Source: Paenibacillus sp. J2TS4 | GTDB taxonomy: Bacteria; Bacillota; Bacilli; Paenibacillales; NBRC-103111 | NCBI RefSeq assembly: GCF_018403245.1 | Contig: NZ_BOSH01000004.1 | Span: forward strand, 372,001 to 436,000 | Direction: 5' to 3' | Length of the DNA stretch: 64,000 bases | Part shown: positions 52,081 to 60,730 of the stretch, one piece after another | Layout: each line of letters begins with the position of its first letter | Position numbering within the stretch: position 1 is the stretch's first letter | Notes under the pieces: generated by a model | Told to the model about the DNA's origin: nothing | The model's database searches: none | What the model saw: the letters and a program-made list of their open reading frames with translations, nothing else | Position numbers and translations under genes: made by a program

Positions 52081-53592
52081 ATGAATAAGCCGAACATTTT
52101 ATTGATTACGAGCGATCAGCAGCATTGGAATACGATCGGCGCCTTCAACAAGGAGATCCTCACGCCGAATTTGGACCGGCTGGTGGCGGAGGGAACGACG
52201 TTTACGAGAGCTTACTGTCCTAATCCAACCTGCACCCCTACCCGTGCTTCAATCATTACAGGACAATATCCGAGCCAGCATGGAGCCTGGACTCTCGGGA
52301 CCAAGCTTCTGGAAGACCGGCATACGGTCGGTGAAGATTTCTTGAACGCAGGTTACCGGACCGCGCTGATCGGCAAGGCGCATTTTCAGCCCTTGAGAGG
52401 CAACGAGGAATATTCATCGCTGGAATCGTATCCGATTCTTCAGGATTTGGATTACTGGCGCAAATTTAATGGACCTTTCTATGGATTTGATCATGTCGAG
52501 CTCGCCAGAAATCATACGAATGAAGCGCATGTCGGTCAACATTATGCTATCTGGATGGAAGAGAAGGGCTGTGCGAACTGGAGGGAATACTTCCTTCCGC
52601 CAACAGGAACGATGGACCGGTCGATCCAGCATACATGGCCGATCCCGGAAAAGTACCACTATAATACTTGGATTGCGGAGCGAACCAACGCAATGCTCGA
52701 TCGTTATAAGGAGGAGGATGAGAGCTTTTTCTTATGGGCGAGCTTCTTCGATCCGCATCCCGATTATCTCGTTCCCGAGCCATGGGATACGATGTACGAT
52801 CCGGATCAATTGACGATCCCGGCAGTCACCCCGGGGGAGCATGAGAAGAATCCTCCGCATTTTCAATTGACACAGATGGATAACCCGGATTTTACCCCCT
52901 GGAAGGAATCGGGGAACGGCATCCATGGCTATCATTCTCATGTTGGTCTTTCGGAAGAAGAGCGTAAGCAGCGGGTGGCGACCTATTATGGCATGATCAG
53001 CCTGATGGACAAGTATATTGGGGTTATCCTGGATAAGCTGGACGAATTGGGATTAGCGGACAATACGATTGTCGTTTTTACGACCGATCATGGACATTTT
53101 TTTGGACAGCACGGTTTACAGGCCAAAGGCGGATTTCATTACGAAGATTTAATCAAGCTTCCCAATATCGTTCGCTATCCCGGTAAAGTTCCGGCGGGAC
53201 GTATTTCCGACTCCATTCAATCCTTGGTCGATTTGGCGCCTACGTTCTTAAGCTTCAGCGGGATTCCCATTCCGCACGCGATGACAGGCGTAGATCAGAA
53301 GCAGGTTTGGCTGGGCCATCAGGAGCGGGCCCGAGATCACGCGATTTGTGAGTTTCATCACGAGCCGACAACGATCCACCAAAAAACATACGTGGATGCG
53401 AGGTACAAGCTGACGGTATATTACAATCAAACCTATGGCGAGCTGTTCGATTTGCAGGAGGACCCTGGGGAGATTAACAATCTGTGGGACGATCCGGCAT
53501 CCCGTGATTTGAAATCGCGCCTGTTGCTCCAATATATTTGGGCGGAATTGGGCAAGGAGTCTTTGCCGATGCCAAGAATCTGGGGGGCTTGA
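52081..53592 (+). CDS. Type I sulfatase
   Basis: 503 aa arylsulfatase-family hydrolase, no signal peptide seen. The formylglycine motif C-x-P-x-R is in NPTCTPTRASIITGQYPSQHG (Cys about 57). Metal residues: LLITSDQQHWNT near the N-terminus and VVFTTDHGHFFGQHGL late. Needs a modifying enzyme to turn the Cys into formylglycine; none is in the window. Removes sulfate from a sugar. AAGGAGG precedes ATG. A 34-bp palindrome lies 65 bases after the stop. Confidence 0.92.
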   Translation: MNKPNILLITSDQQHWNTIGAFNKEILTPNLDRLVAEGTTFTRAYCPNPTCTPTRASIITGQYPSQHGAWTLGTKLLEDRHTVGEDFLNAGYRTALIGKAHFQPLRGNEEYSSLESYPILQDLDYWRKFNGPFYGFDHVELARNHTNEAHVGQHYAIWMEEKGCANWREYFLPPTGTMDRSIQHTWPIPEKYHYNTWIAERTNAMLDRYKEEDESFFLWASFFDPHPDYLVPEPWDTMYDPDQLTIPAVTPGEHEKNPPHFQLTQMDNPDFTPWKESGNGIHGYHSHVGLSEEERKQRVATYYGMISLMDKYIGVILDKLDELGLADNTIVVFTTDHGHFFGQHGLQAKGGFHYEDLIKLPNIVRYPGKVPAGRISDSIQSLVDLAPTFLSFSGIPIPHAMTGVDQKQVWLGHQERARDHAICEFHHEPTTIHQKTYVDARYKLTVYYNQTYGELFDLQEDPGEINNLWDDPASRDLKSRLLLQYIWAELGKESLPMPRIWGA

Positions 53593-53657
53593 CAGCGTGC
53601 AGGGGAGTTGTTTAAGCAGAAAATTAAAGTGCAAAAATGCCTCTTAGGCTGAAATAG

Positions 53658-53691
53658 TAAAGTTAGGGTGCAATATTGCACCCTAACTTTA
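53658..53691. terminator. 34-bp perfect palindrome after the sulfatase gene
   Basis: Two 17-base arms with no loop (core AGTTAGGGTGCAATATTGCACCC and beyond, read from 53658 to 53691). It can fold as a terminator for the sulfatase transcript, though the following sequence is AATGTCTAAC. Confidence 0.75.
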
Positions 53692-53709
53692 ATGTCTAAC
53701 ATAAATATT

Positions 53710-53969
53710 TATATACTCGGCACTAAAGATTTCAAAGCTCATGAAGTGGAGAAAGAAAGATGCTTCCAGGGCGAGTTTTGGCTTTGTATTCCTACCATCC
53801 GAAGGCCCATCCATATAGAAGGAATCTGTTGGTTTCGGGGTCCCCGAAAAGTACCTGGAATCGCTTCGAAGCTCATCTTCACTTTTTGGGGAAGGAGTGT
53901 GATGTTTGAAGCTTCGGAGGCACTTTCCTTCGGAACGGAATGATCGCTTTCTTTAGTGCCACATATATA
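53710..53969 (+). repeat. Full copy (A) of a structured element with terminal inverted repeats
   Basis: GGCACTAAAG (53719-53728) pairs perfectly with CTTTAGTGCC (53951-53960), and the outer TATATA-rich flanks extend the match to about 19 bases with three mismatches. Inside are TTTCGGGG-T-CCCCGAAA, a long stem starting CGAAGCTCATCTTCACT with AGTGTGATG...AGCTTCG, and TTCC-TTC-GGAA. There is no reading frame of note. It could be a MITE, an RNA gene, or both. Parts recur at 27109 and 48770. Confidence 0.8.
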
Positions 53970-54075
53970 GATTAGCAAGTCTCGGCTGTGCACGGTGTGC
54001 ATGGAGAATAAAAAAGGAAACACTGAAGTAACGTCGGCGTTGATTTCGTCAAGCACGGATCCTAGTATTTGGCGT

Positions 54076-54270
54076 TTATTTATTGGTTTCTTTAAAATGA
54101 AGAAGCAACTCTTTCAGCAGGTCCAGAGTGAACTTTCCTTGTGTCTGAACTTCATAGTACATCTCATCTTGAACTCCGCGCAGTAATTCGTCCGAGTAAT
54201 AGCTCCATTCGATCTCTCCGATCCTAAAAGTTTCCACTGGAACGGGGGGATGAAAATCAGTGTCCGGCAC
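54076..54270 (-). other. Short orphan open frame next to the IS remnant
   Basis: 64 codons starting GTG, rich in acidic and aromatic residues (EIEWSYYSDELLRGVQDEMYY). It lies just beyond the break of the transposase remnant in another frame. No similarity recognised. It may be the tail of an interrupted host gene or noise. Confidence 0.25.
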
Positions 54271-54283
54271 TCTTATTATCGTA

Positions 54284-55018
54284 TTACCTCGGATTGTATT
54301 TGCTGTGGTACGGCGGGTAGTAGGCCAGGACCACGGTCACGTTGTTCGTGACTGCGAATTCCACGATTCGCTTCATGAATTGCGTGCGACGGCTGTGATT
54401 TTCCGGGCCGTTGTCGCCATAGAGCACCAGGGTATCCTTTGTTCCTGCGCAACCGCTTGTTCGCCAATATTCCTCGATCCGATCCACTATAAAATCCGCC
54501 GTGACTTTCGATGTCGTAAAGAACAAACCGACTTGATCGGTGCACACGTCCAGTATTCCAAACGGGGTGACGAACTCCTTGGAGAAATCATGGTCCGCCG
54601 CCTTCACTTCCATTCGGCTGGCGCCGCCTCGAGAGAAGTTGCCGATCTTCACGCGATCTTTCGTATCGATGGAGAGGCAAGCGACGTTGCTTTGATCGTG
54701 ATATGTCTCGCGCGTCTGTTTCAATTGCCCAAAGATGGCATCCGTCTGCTCAATTTTCTTCAGCGGCTTCGTTTTCTTCACTTTGCGAGGGGTGTAGCCG
54801 AGTTCATTGACCTTCGTATTCAGCGTCTGCGGCGTAGGCTGTTCTTCATCCGTATAGCCCTTCTCGCGAATCAACTGCTCGCGAATTTCCTTTACCGTCA
54901 GACGGGTAAAGAGCCGCTCGGTTTTAAAACTTGGATCGGTCTGGCTCTGGCTGTACACGATCGACCGGATGTCTTCAAGTAAATGAGGGAGCTTGCAGCT
55001 ATTATAGTCGCTTTTTAA
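54284..55018 (-). pseudogene. ISAzo13-type transposase remnant
   Basis: The frame encodes the central part of a DDE transposase of the ISAzo13 (Rhodopirellula-type) family: DYNSCKLPHLLEDIRSIV, TERLFTRLTVKEIREQL, LNELGYTPRKVKKTKP-like region, CLSIDTKDRVKIG (first catalytic Asp), DVCTDQVGLFF, and LVLYGDNGPENHSRRTQFMK (second Asp). It breaks after YYPPYHSKYNPR, exactly where intact members continue to the final Glu (NPIERxW), so that Glu is lost. An in-frame stop at 55019 cuts off the N-terminal part. No flanking terminal repeats were found. Confidence 0.82.
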
Positions 55019-55799
55019 TCATCCTGCACTCAAGAGATTTACCGCTTGGGACGCCATTCCGTCTGCCATTAGATATCGCCACACAAAAGTCGCGGCGGGA
55101 GCGACCCGTGCACGGAGGTGGCCGTAGGCAGGAGCGCATCAGCGCGGACTGGCCATCGGGGCGCATCGGGCGCGCACTTGCCGGAGACGGGGGCGCATCG
55201 GGCGCCTAACGAAACTGGGTAACCTTATTTGTGCAAAAACAGGCACGGCGGGATTGTAACGAAACTGGGTAAAGCTATTACCGAAAAAATCGATAAAAAG
55301 AGGTGAAAAAGTGAAGATAACGATACACAGTTTCGTTAGGATTTGAAACAGGGCAAAAATGGCGATTTAACGATATGGAGTTTGTTACGATTCGTAAATA
55401 CGATCTTTAAACACGATCCGTGATCGTAATCGGTGATTGATCTCTTCGTACTCCAGTCTCTGCAAGGTTTCAAAATGATTTTCCTCATTTTCCTTGACCA
55501 CTTACCCGTTGTGGTCTGTTATTTTCTTTAGCGTGCCTAATTAGATCACTCACGAGAGCAAAAGGTTCCTATTATTTTACCGTATCTGTGACTTTAAGAA
55601 AAGCACTTCCTGCCTACCGATTTTTACCCTCCTTTGGTCCCCCGTCCGTTATTCCGCTTGCCTATAACCGTAAAAAAAGCAATCCCATCATAAAACAGCC
55701 ATGAGACAATTGGAAAAGTTTATGATAAGATCATCCAACCGTGGGGCTGAGTCCTCCAAGGACCTACCTATCGCCCCGGATGGGAAGGGAGTGTTTGAG
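55019..55799. other. Gene-free gap with GC-rich stretch and repeats
   Basis: 55075-55210 is far richer in GC than its surroundings and holds GGGGCGCATCGGGCGC twice. The TAACGA cluster follows. From 55390 on there is a C/T-rich, low-information stretch upstream of the YesN-like gene; no promoter is called. Confidence 0.5.
55207..55387. repeat. TAACGA palindrome cluster at about 50-bp spacing
   Basis: Two direct copies of TAACGAAACTGGGTAA (55207 and 55257, 50 bp apart), then two units in the reverse sense, TAACGATACACAGTTTCGTTA-like (55318) and TAACGATATGGAGTTTGTTA (55368), again 50 bp apart; 61 bp separate the pairs. Each is an imperfect inverted repeat of TAACGA arms. The family differs from the 13.2 kb palindromes but has nearly the same period. 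Confidence 0.78.
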
Positions 55800-56819
55800 G
55801 TGACAAGATTGATGGTCGTCGACGACGAGCCGATCATTCGCGCGGGCTTGATGAAGCTGATCAGACAATATAATCCGCATTGTGATGTAGTGGGGCTTCC
55901 GAATGGCGCGGCGGCTCTGGAGCAAATAAGCAGGCAAGCTCCCGATTTGGTGCTGACGGATATTCGTATGCCCAAAATGGACGGTCTGGAGCTGTGCAGA
56001 CAAATTGATGAGCTCCAGCTTCAAATTAAAACGATAGTTATATCGGGGTACAGCGACTTTTGCTATGCCCAAAAGTGCCTGACTTATGGAGTTAAAGAGT
56101 ATTTATTGAAACCGATTACAGAAAAAGAGCTGTATCCGGTGCTGGACAAGCTGCTGAGTGAAGAAGACCCCCATTCTATTTCGCTAATTCATTATGAAGA
56201 ATGGCTGGAGCAAGTAGAGGAAGCGATTTGGTCGGTCAATGTGGAGGAAGTGTCTGCTTTGGCCGAGCAGTGGGTGAAAAGCGGATATGCTCATTTGAAA
56301 ATATCCCAGCTTCAGCAATTCGCGGAAGATGGGCTGACGCTGCTTGTCAAAAAGCTGAATTCCCGCAACGTGTTTCGCTTCCAGATCGAGTCAACTCGCA
56401 AGCTGCTGGCGTCGCGAACGGAAGTCATCGAATATTTGAAGCAAGAACTGGATCAGCTTTGCAACCAATTGTATCAATGGCGGGGAGGCTCCGAAAGAAA
56501 TTTGTTCGAGGAGGCGAAGGCTTACATAGACCAGCATATTACAGAGGAAATTAGCCTGGAGGCTGTTGCCGAGAAGGTGGGGCTTGCTCCTACCTACTTT
56601 AGCTTTTACTTTAAAAAAATGACGAATGAAACGTTCGTGCAGTACCGGATGAGAAAGCGGATTGAAATAGCCAAGAAGCTGCTGGAGCTTCCTCATTATA
56701 AAATTGTCGATGTTGGAATGGAGATCGGCTATCAGAATTATCCTCATTTCACTAAAATTTTCAAAAAGATAACGGGCCTTTCTCCGACAGAATATCGGCA
56801 GCTGCTGGGCATTCGGTAA
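55800..56819 (+). CDS. YesN-type response regulator
   Basis: 339 aa. Receiver domain 1-120: RLMVVDDEPIIRAGL (acid pocket), LVLTDIRMPKMDGLELC (phospho-Asp), VISGYSDF, YLLKPI (Lys). C-terminal AraC HTH at 240-335 (EISLEAVAEKVGLAPTYFSFYF, YKIVDVGMEIGYQNYPHFTKIF). GTG 55800 is selected for AAGGGAG nine bases ahead; the frame is open from 55701 but residues before 55800 match no receiver domain. Its TAA overlaps the kinase ATG. Likely activates the downstream sugar importer and fucosidase genes. Confidence 0.93.
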   Translation: MTRLMVVDDEPIIRAGLMKLIRQYNPHCDVVGLPNGAAALEQISRQAPDLVLTDIRMPKMDGLELCRQIDELQLQIKTIVISGYSDFCYAQKCLTYGVKEYLLKPITEKELYPVLDKLLSEEDPHSISLIHYEEWLEQVEEAIWSVNVEEVSALAEQWVKSGYAHLKISQLQQFAEDGLTLLVKKLNSRNVFRFQIESTRKLLASRTEVIEYLKQELDQLCNQLYQWRGGSERNLFEEAKAYIDQHITEEISLEAVAEKVGLAPTYFSFYFKKMTNETFVQYRMRKRIEIAKKLLELPHYKIVDVGMEIGYQNYPHFTKIFKKITGLSPTEYRQLLGIR

Positions 56820-58690
56820 TGTGGAAATCCAGCCTGGCTTTCAAAGTATTTACGTCGTTTGTTATTGTCATCGTCGTCACACTCACTATTGTCAGCGTTT
56901 CCACCTATGTTACATCCTCGCGGGAGCTGGATCAGCTGCATGAAGAAATGCTGACGCAAATTGTCGACAATGCTCTGCATCATACCGATCTGTATTTAAA
57001 AAGCTACGAAAGGGCCACTTTGTCTCTGCTAACCTCGAGCTATGTCAAGCAGTTTTTGGATGCTGAGCAGAACCACTATTTTGCCTATTATTCTTTATCT
57101 GCACATATTAAGGAAGAGCTGTTCAAGCCTATTTTTATCAACAATCCGGAAATCAGCATGATCTATTTGATCAGCTATAACGGAATGAGCCTGCACGACT
57201 TCAATATCGACTATCCGGGGTTTACCGACTCGGATTTGACGGAAAGCTTAGAGGATCTGCGGGAGCAAACGAAGGAAGACGGTTCCCTCTCGTTGATTGA
57301 CTGGAGCTTTCTAGATGGCCAATTAACGCTGGCACGCAAAATATCCGGACGCCAAACGTCTAAGCTTTTCAAAGGAATCGTGGGCATTGAGCTAAGAATA
57401 GAAGAATTGACCACGCTATGGAAAGGAATTCGGCTTGGAGATCAGGGGTATTTTTTTATTGTGAACGACCGGGGAAAAATTGTTTATGATCCGAATAAAG
57501 CGAAAATCGGCAAGCAGTTGGATGGCCGCTTGTTCGAACAGGTGAGGGATCATGCCGGCGCCTTCTTCATTAATCAGGAAGAAGGAGAGAATCAGCCGCA
57601 ACGGGTATATTTCAGCAGACGTTCCGATTATTCCGGTTGGACGCTCGTTTCCTCCATGCCGCTGGAGGCGGTCCGCAAACCGGTCCTGAACATTAGACAA
57701 ACCACCCTCATAGCCAGTGCCGTCAGCGTTATTCTTGCTCTGCTAGTAGCCTTTCGCTTTGGGCGTGCGATTATCTCTCCCATCCGCATGCTGGAGCAAG
57801 GGATGAGAAGAACGGAGAAGGGGGACTGGACGAAGGTCCCTTTGCGCGGCAAGAAAGACGAGATGGATCGGCTAATTCACAGCTATAATCTGATGGTAGC
57901 TCGTCTGTCTGAGCTGGTGGAGCGGGTATACGAGAGCGAACTAAAAAACCAGGATAATTTATTCAAGCGGCAGTTGGCGGAGTTCCAATCCTTGCAGCTG
58001 CAAATCAATCCTCATTTTCTGTATAACACTCTGGAAACGATTATTTGCTACGCAGTTGTTCAGGACTCCGAAGAGATTAAGGAGATTGTCCGTTCCATGT
58101 CGCTTATGCTCCGGTATTCCGTCCAGACCGATCTGGAGGAAATTACAGTAGCTAATGAATTGAAGCATGTTCTTCATTATATGACGATTATGAATTATCG
58201 TTTTGAGCAGCCTTTTGAAGTTCAAGTCCATATTCCTCCTGAATTTTTGCTGAAAAAGATGGTCCGGCTGACCCTGCAGCCTCTGGTGGAGAATGCGTTT
58301 AAACATGCGTTTCCCGACGGCATTGAGGATTATCACTTCATACGGATTAATGCGGAGGCGGAAGGGGGTCAGCTGACGATTACGGTGGAGGATAACGGTC
58401 AAGGAATGACGGAAGAAGAGCGGGCTGCGCTGCAGCGTAATTTGGAGGCCGGGCAATCGCAGCCGATCAACAAGCAGGGCGGGATTGGTCTGATTAACGT
58501 GCACAACCGAATTCAGATGGTTTTTGGAGAGCAGTATGGTCTATCGGTGAAAAGTGTGCCAGGGGAAGGGACAGCGTTTACACTAACAATGCCGGATACC
58601 GATGCGATCCGATTTGTCGGAATGGGCAATCGTCAACTTAAGTTAAGAGATAGGAACGTAAATCAATATAATGAGCTTTTTCCCGATTAA
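56819..58690 (+). CDS. YesM-type sensor histidine kinase
   Basis: 623 aa membrane kinase. First membrane segment at 11-33, extracellular dCache-like domain (about 35-290, containing GDQGYFFIVNDRGKIVYDP), second segment about 295-315, HAMP (RMLEQGMRRTEKGDW), His kinase domain with LQLQINPHFLYNTLETI (phospho-His) and LQPLVENAFKHAF, then ATPase DNGQGMTEEE and GIGLINVHNRIQ. Partner of the upstream response regulator. The ligand is probably the glycan or oligosaccharide used by the following genes. Confidence 0.93.
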   Translation: MWKSSLAFKVFTSFVIVIVVTLTIVSVSTYVTSSRELDQLHEEMLTQIVDNALHHTDLYLKSYERATLSLLTSSYVKQFLDAEQNHYFAYYSLSAHIKEELFKPIFINNPEISMIYLISYNGMSLHDFNIDYPGFTDSDLTESLEDLREQTKEDGSLSLIDWSFLDGQLTLARKISGRQTSKLFKGIVGIELRIEELTTLWKGIRLGDQGYFFIVNDRGKIVYDPNKAKIGKQLDGRLFEQVRDHAGAFFINQEEGENQPQRVYFSRRSDYSGWTLVSSMPLEAVRKPVLNIRQTTLIASAVSVILALLVAFRFGRAIISPIRMLEQGMRRTEKGDWTKVPLRGKKDEMDRLIHSYNLMVARLSELVERVYESELKNQDNLFKRQLAEFQSLQLQINPHFLYNTLETIICYAVVQDSEEIKEIVRSMSLMLRYSVQTDLEEITVANELKHVLHYMTIMNYRFEQPFEVQVHIPPEFLLKKMVRLTLQPLVENAFKHAFPDGIEDYHFIRINAEAEGGQLTITVEDNGQGMTEEERAALQRNLEAGQSQPINKQGGIGLINVHNRIQMVFGEQYGLSVKSVPGEGTAFTLTMPDTDAIRFVGMGNRQLKLRDRNVNQYNELFPD

Positions 58691-58790
58691 TCTATGATTA
58701 ATTTAGGCTTGGATACCGATGAGCTGCAATATTTAGTGCATGAGGGGGAATGTAAAACATAGTAACAGCATTCAGGAATAAAGGAGGAGG

Positions 58791-59759
58791 ATGGATCTGG
58801 AACTAACCAGACAAAAACAAAACCACCGAGCGGCCCTGACCTCCCCGATGGTGCTGCTGGTCAAAAACGTAAAAAAATGCTGGCAGCTTTATTTGTTAAT
58901 GGCAGCGCCTTTAGTCTACTTGCTTATTTTTAAGTACTGGCCAATGTATGGAGCGCTGATTTCCTTTCAGGATTTCGTTCCGACCAAAGGCTTTTGGGGG
59001 AGCGACTGGGTTGGATTGAAACATTTTAGCCGATTCTTCGACTCTTATGAGTTTTGGAGAGTCATGAAAAACACACTGATCCTGAGCTTGTACAGCCTGG
59101 TCGCCGGATTCCCGTTCCCGATTCTGCTAGCCTTGTGTTTGAATTATGTCAATCGAAGGTTTTTCAAAAAATCGGTGCAAATGATCACATATGCGCCCCA
59201 TTTTATTTCAGTAGTCGTTATGGTCGGTATTATTTTGCAGCTGCTCGATCCGCGGATCGGGGTCGTGAACATGATTTTGCAATTTTTAGGATTTCAGCCG
59301 ATCAACTTTATGGGCAGTCCCGATATGTTCAAGTCGATTTATGTATGGTCCGGGATATGGCAGAACGTCGGATTCTCCTGCATCATTTATTTGGCGGCGC
59401 TTTCATCGGTCGATCCTTCGCTGCACGAGGCGGCGGTCGTGGACGGAGCGAGCAAGGTTCAAAGAATGTGGCATATTGATTTGCCGGGAATTGTGCCGGT
59501 AGCCATTATCCTGCTCATCTTGAATACCGGGAATATACTCGACACCGGTTTCGAGAAGGTGCTGCTGATGCAGAACCCGTTGAATCTGAGCACTTCGGAA
59601 GTCATTGATACTTATGTTTATAAAGTGGGACTGGCTTCTACGGCGATCAACTATTCGTATTCATCCGCCATCGGATTGTTTAAATCGGTCATCAATTTGA
59701 TTCTGCTAGTGCTCGTCAATCGAATCGCCAGAAAAGTCGGAGAAACGAGCCTATGGTAG
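58791..59759 (+). CDS. LplB-type sugar ABC transporter permease
   Basis: 322 aa, six membrane segments. LplB marks: MYGALISFQDFVPTKGFWGSDWVGLKHF and the EAA loop SLHEAAVVDGASKVQRMWHIDLP. AAGGAGGAGG abuts ATG 58791 (spacing only three to four bases), unusually tight; MVLL at 58848 is an alternative with no ribosome site. Starts the importer operon, 100 bases after the kinase. Confidence 0.93.
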   Translation: MDLELTRQKQNHRAALTSPMVLLVKNVKKCWQLYLLMAAPLVYLLIFKYWPMYGALISFQDFVPTKGFWGSDWVGLKHFSRFFDSYEFWRVMKNTLILSLYSLVAGFPFPILLALCLNYVNRRFFKKSVQMITYAPHFISVVVMVGIILQLLDPRIGVVNMILQFLGFQPINFMGSPDMFKSIYVWSGIWQNVGFSCIIYLAALSSVDPSLHEAAVVDGASKVQRMWHIDLPGIVPVAIILLILNTGNILDTGFEKVLLMQNPLNLSTSEVIDTYVYKVGLASTAINYSYSSAIGLFKSVINLILLVLVNRIARKVGETSLW

Positions 59760-59793
59760 TTCCCAGCTTAATGAACGAGAGGCGTGAATACAG

Positions 59794-60690
59794 ATGAAAG
59801 AAAATCGAATAGTCGAAAGCAGTGGAGATCGATTATTTAATGTCATTAACTATATCATTTTATTTTTATTTACGATTACGATTCTTTATCCGCTTGTCTA
59901 TATTGTCAGCGCTTCCTTCAGCTCTCCGCTTGCCGTCGTATCGGGCAAAGTCTGGCTGTGGCCGGTAGATTTTTCGCTGGACGGGTATGAGGCCGTGTTT
60001 AAACATAAGTTGATCTGGACCGGGTTTGCCAACTCGATTTTCTATACGGTCGTAGGAACGGCTGTCAATGTCGTTCTGACGCTCATGGCCGCGTATCCTT
60101 TATCGCGCAAAGATTTCTATATCCGGCATATTGTAATGGCTCTGTTCGTGTTTACGATGATGTTCTCCGGAGGATTAATCCCGTCCTACCTGCTCGTTAA
60201 AGATTTGGGCATGATCGATACGCGGTGGGCCTTAATCTTGCCGGGAGCGCTCAGTGTCATGAACGTCATTATTACGAGAACGTTCTTTCAGACAACGATC
60301 CCGGACGAGCTGTTGGATGCGGGGCAGTTGGATGGTTGCAGCGACTTTAAATTTATGCTTCACATCGTTCTTCCGCTTTCCGGACCGATTATTGCTGTAC
60401 TGACACTATTTTATGCAGTCGGTCACTGGAATTCCTTCTTCAGCGCGCTCCTGTACTTAAAGAGCCAGGATTTGTACCCGCTGCAGCTTGTCTTGCGGGA
60501 TATTCTGATCCAGAACGAAGTCGATGCGGAAATGATGTCGGATGTGGCGGATTCCGCCGCCAGAGAAAGCTTGCGGGAGCTGTTGAAGTATTCTTTGATC
60601 GTCGTTTCCACCATTCCTGTTCTTGTGATTTATCCTTTTATTCAAAGGCATTTTGTAAAAGGAATCATGATTGGTTCTTTGAAAGGGTAG
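59794..60690 (+). CDS. LplC-type sugar ABC transporter permease
   Basis: 298 aa, six membrane segments, with SASFSSPLAVVSGKVWLWP and EAA loop LLDAGQLDGCSDFKFMLHIVLPLSGP of the LplC/YtcP type. GAGAGG ribosome site. Partner of the 58791 permease. Confidence 0.93.
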   Translation: MKENRIVESSGDRLFNVINYIILFLFTITILYPLVYIVSASFSSPLAVVSGKVWLWPVDFSLDGYEAVFKHKLIWTGFANSIFYTVVGTAVNVVLTLMAAYPLSRKDFYIRHIVMALFVFTMMFSGGLIPSYLLVKDLGMIDTRWALILPGALSVMNVIITRTFFQTTIPDELLDAGQLDGCSDFKFMLHIVLPLSGPIIAVLTLFYAVGHWNSFFSALLYLKSQDLYPLQLVLRDILIQNEVDAEMMSDVADSAARESLRELLKYSLIVVSTIPVLVIYPFIQRHFVKGIMIGSLKG

Positions 60691-60730
60691 TCTGCAGTCC
60701 ATTATTAATCAGATTAAGGGAGGGGTCTAT

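Noticed and set aside
54260..54982. 240-codon plus-strand frame
   Set aside because: It is the complement of the transposase remnant, whose minus-strand frame shows clear DDE family motifs.
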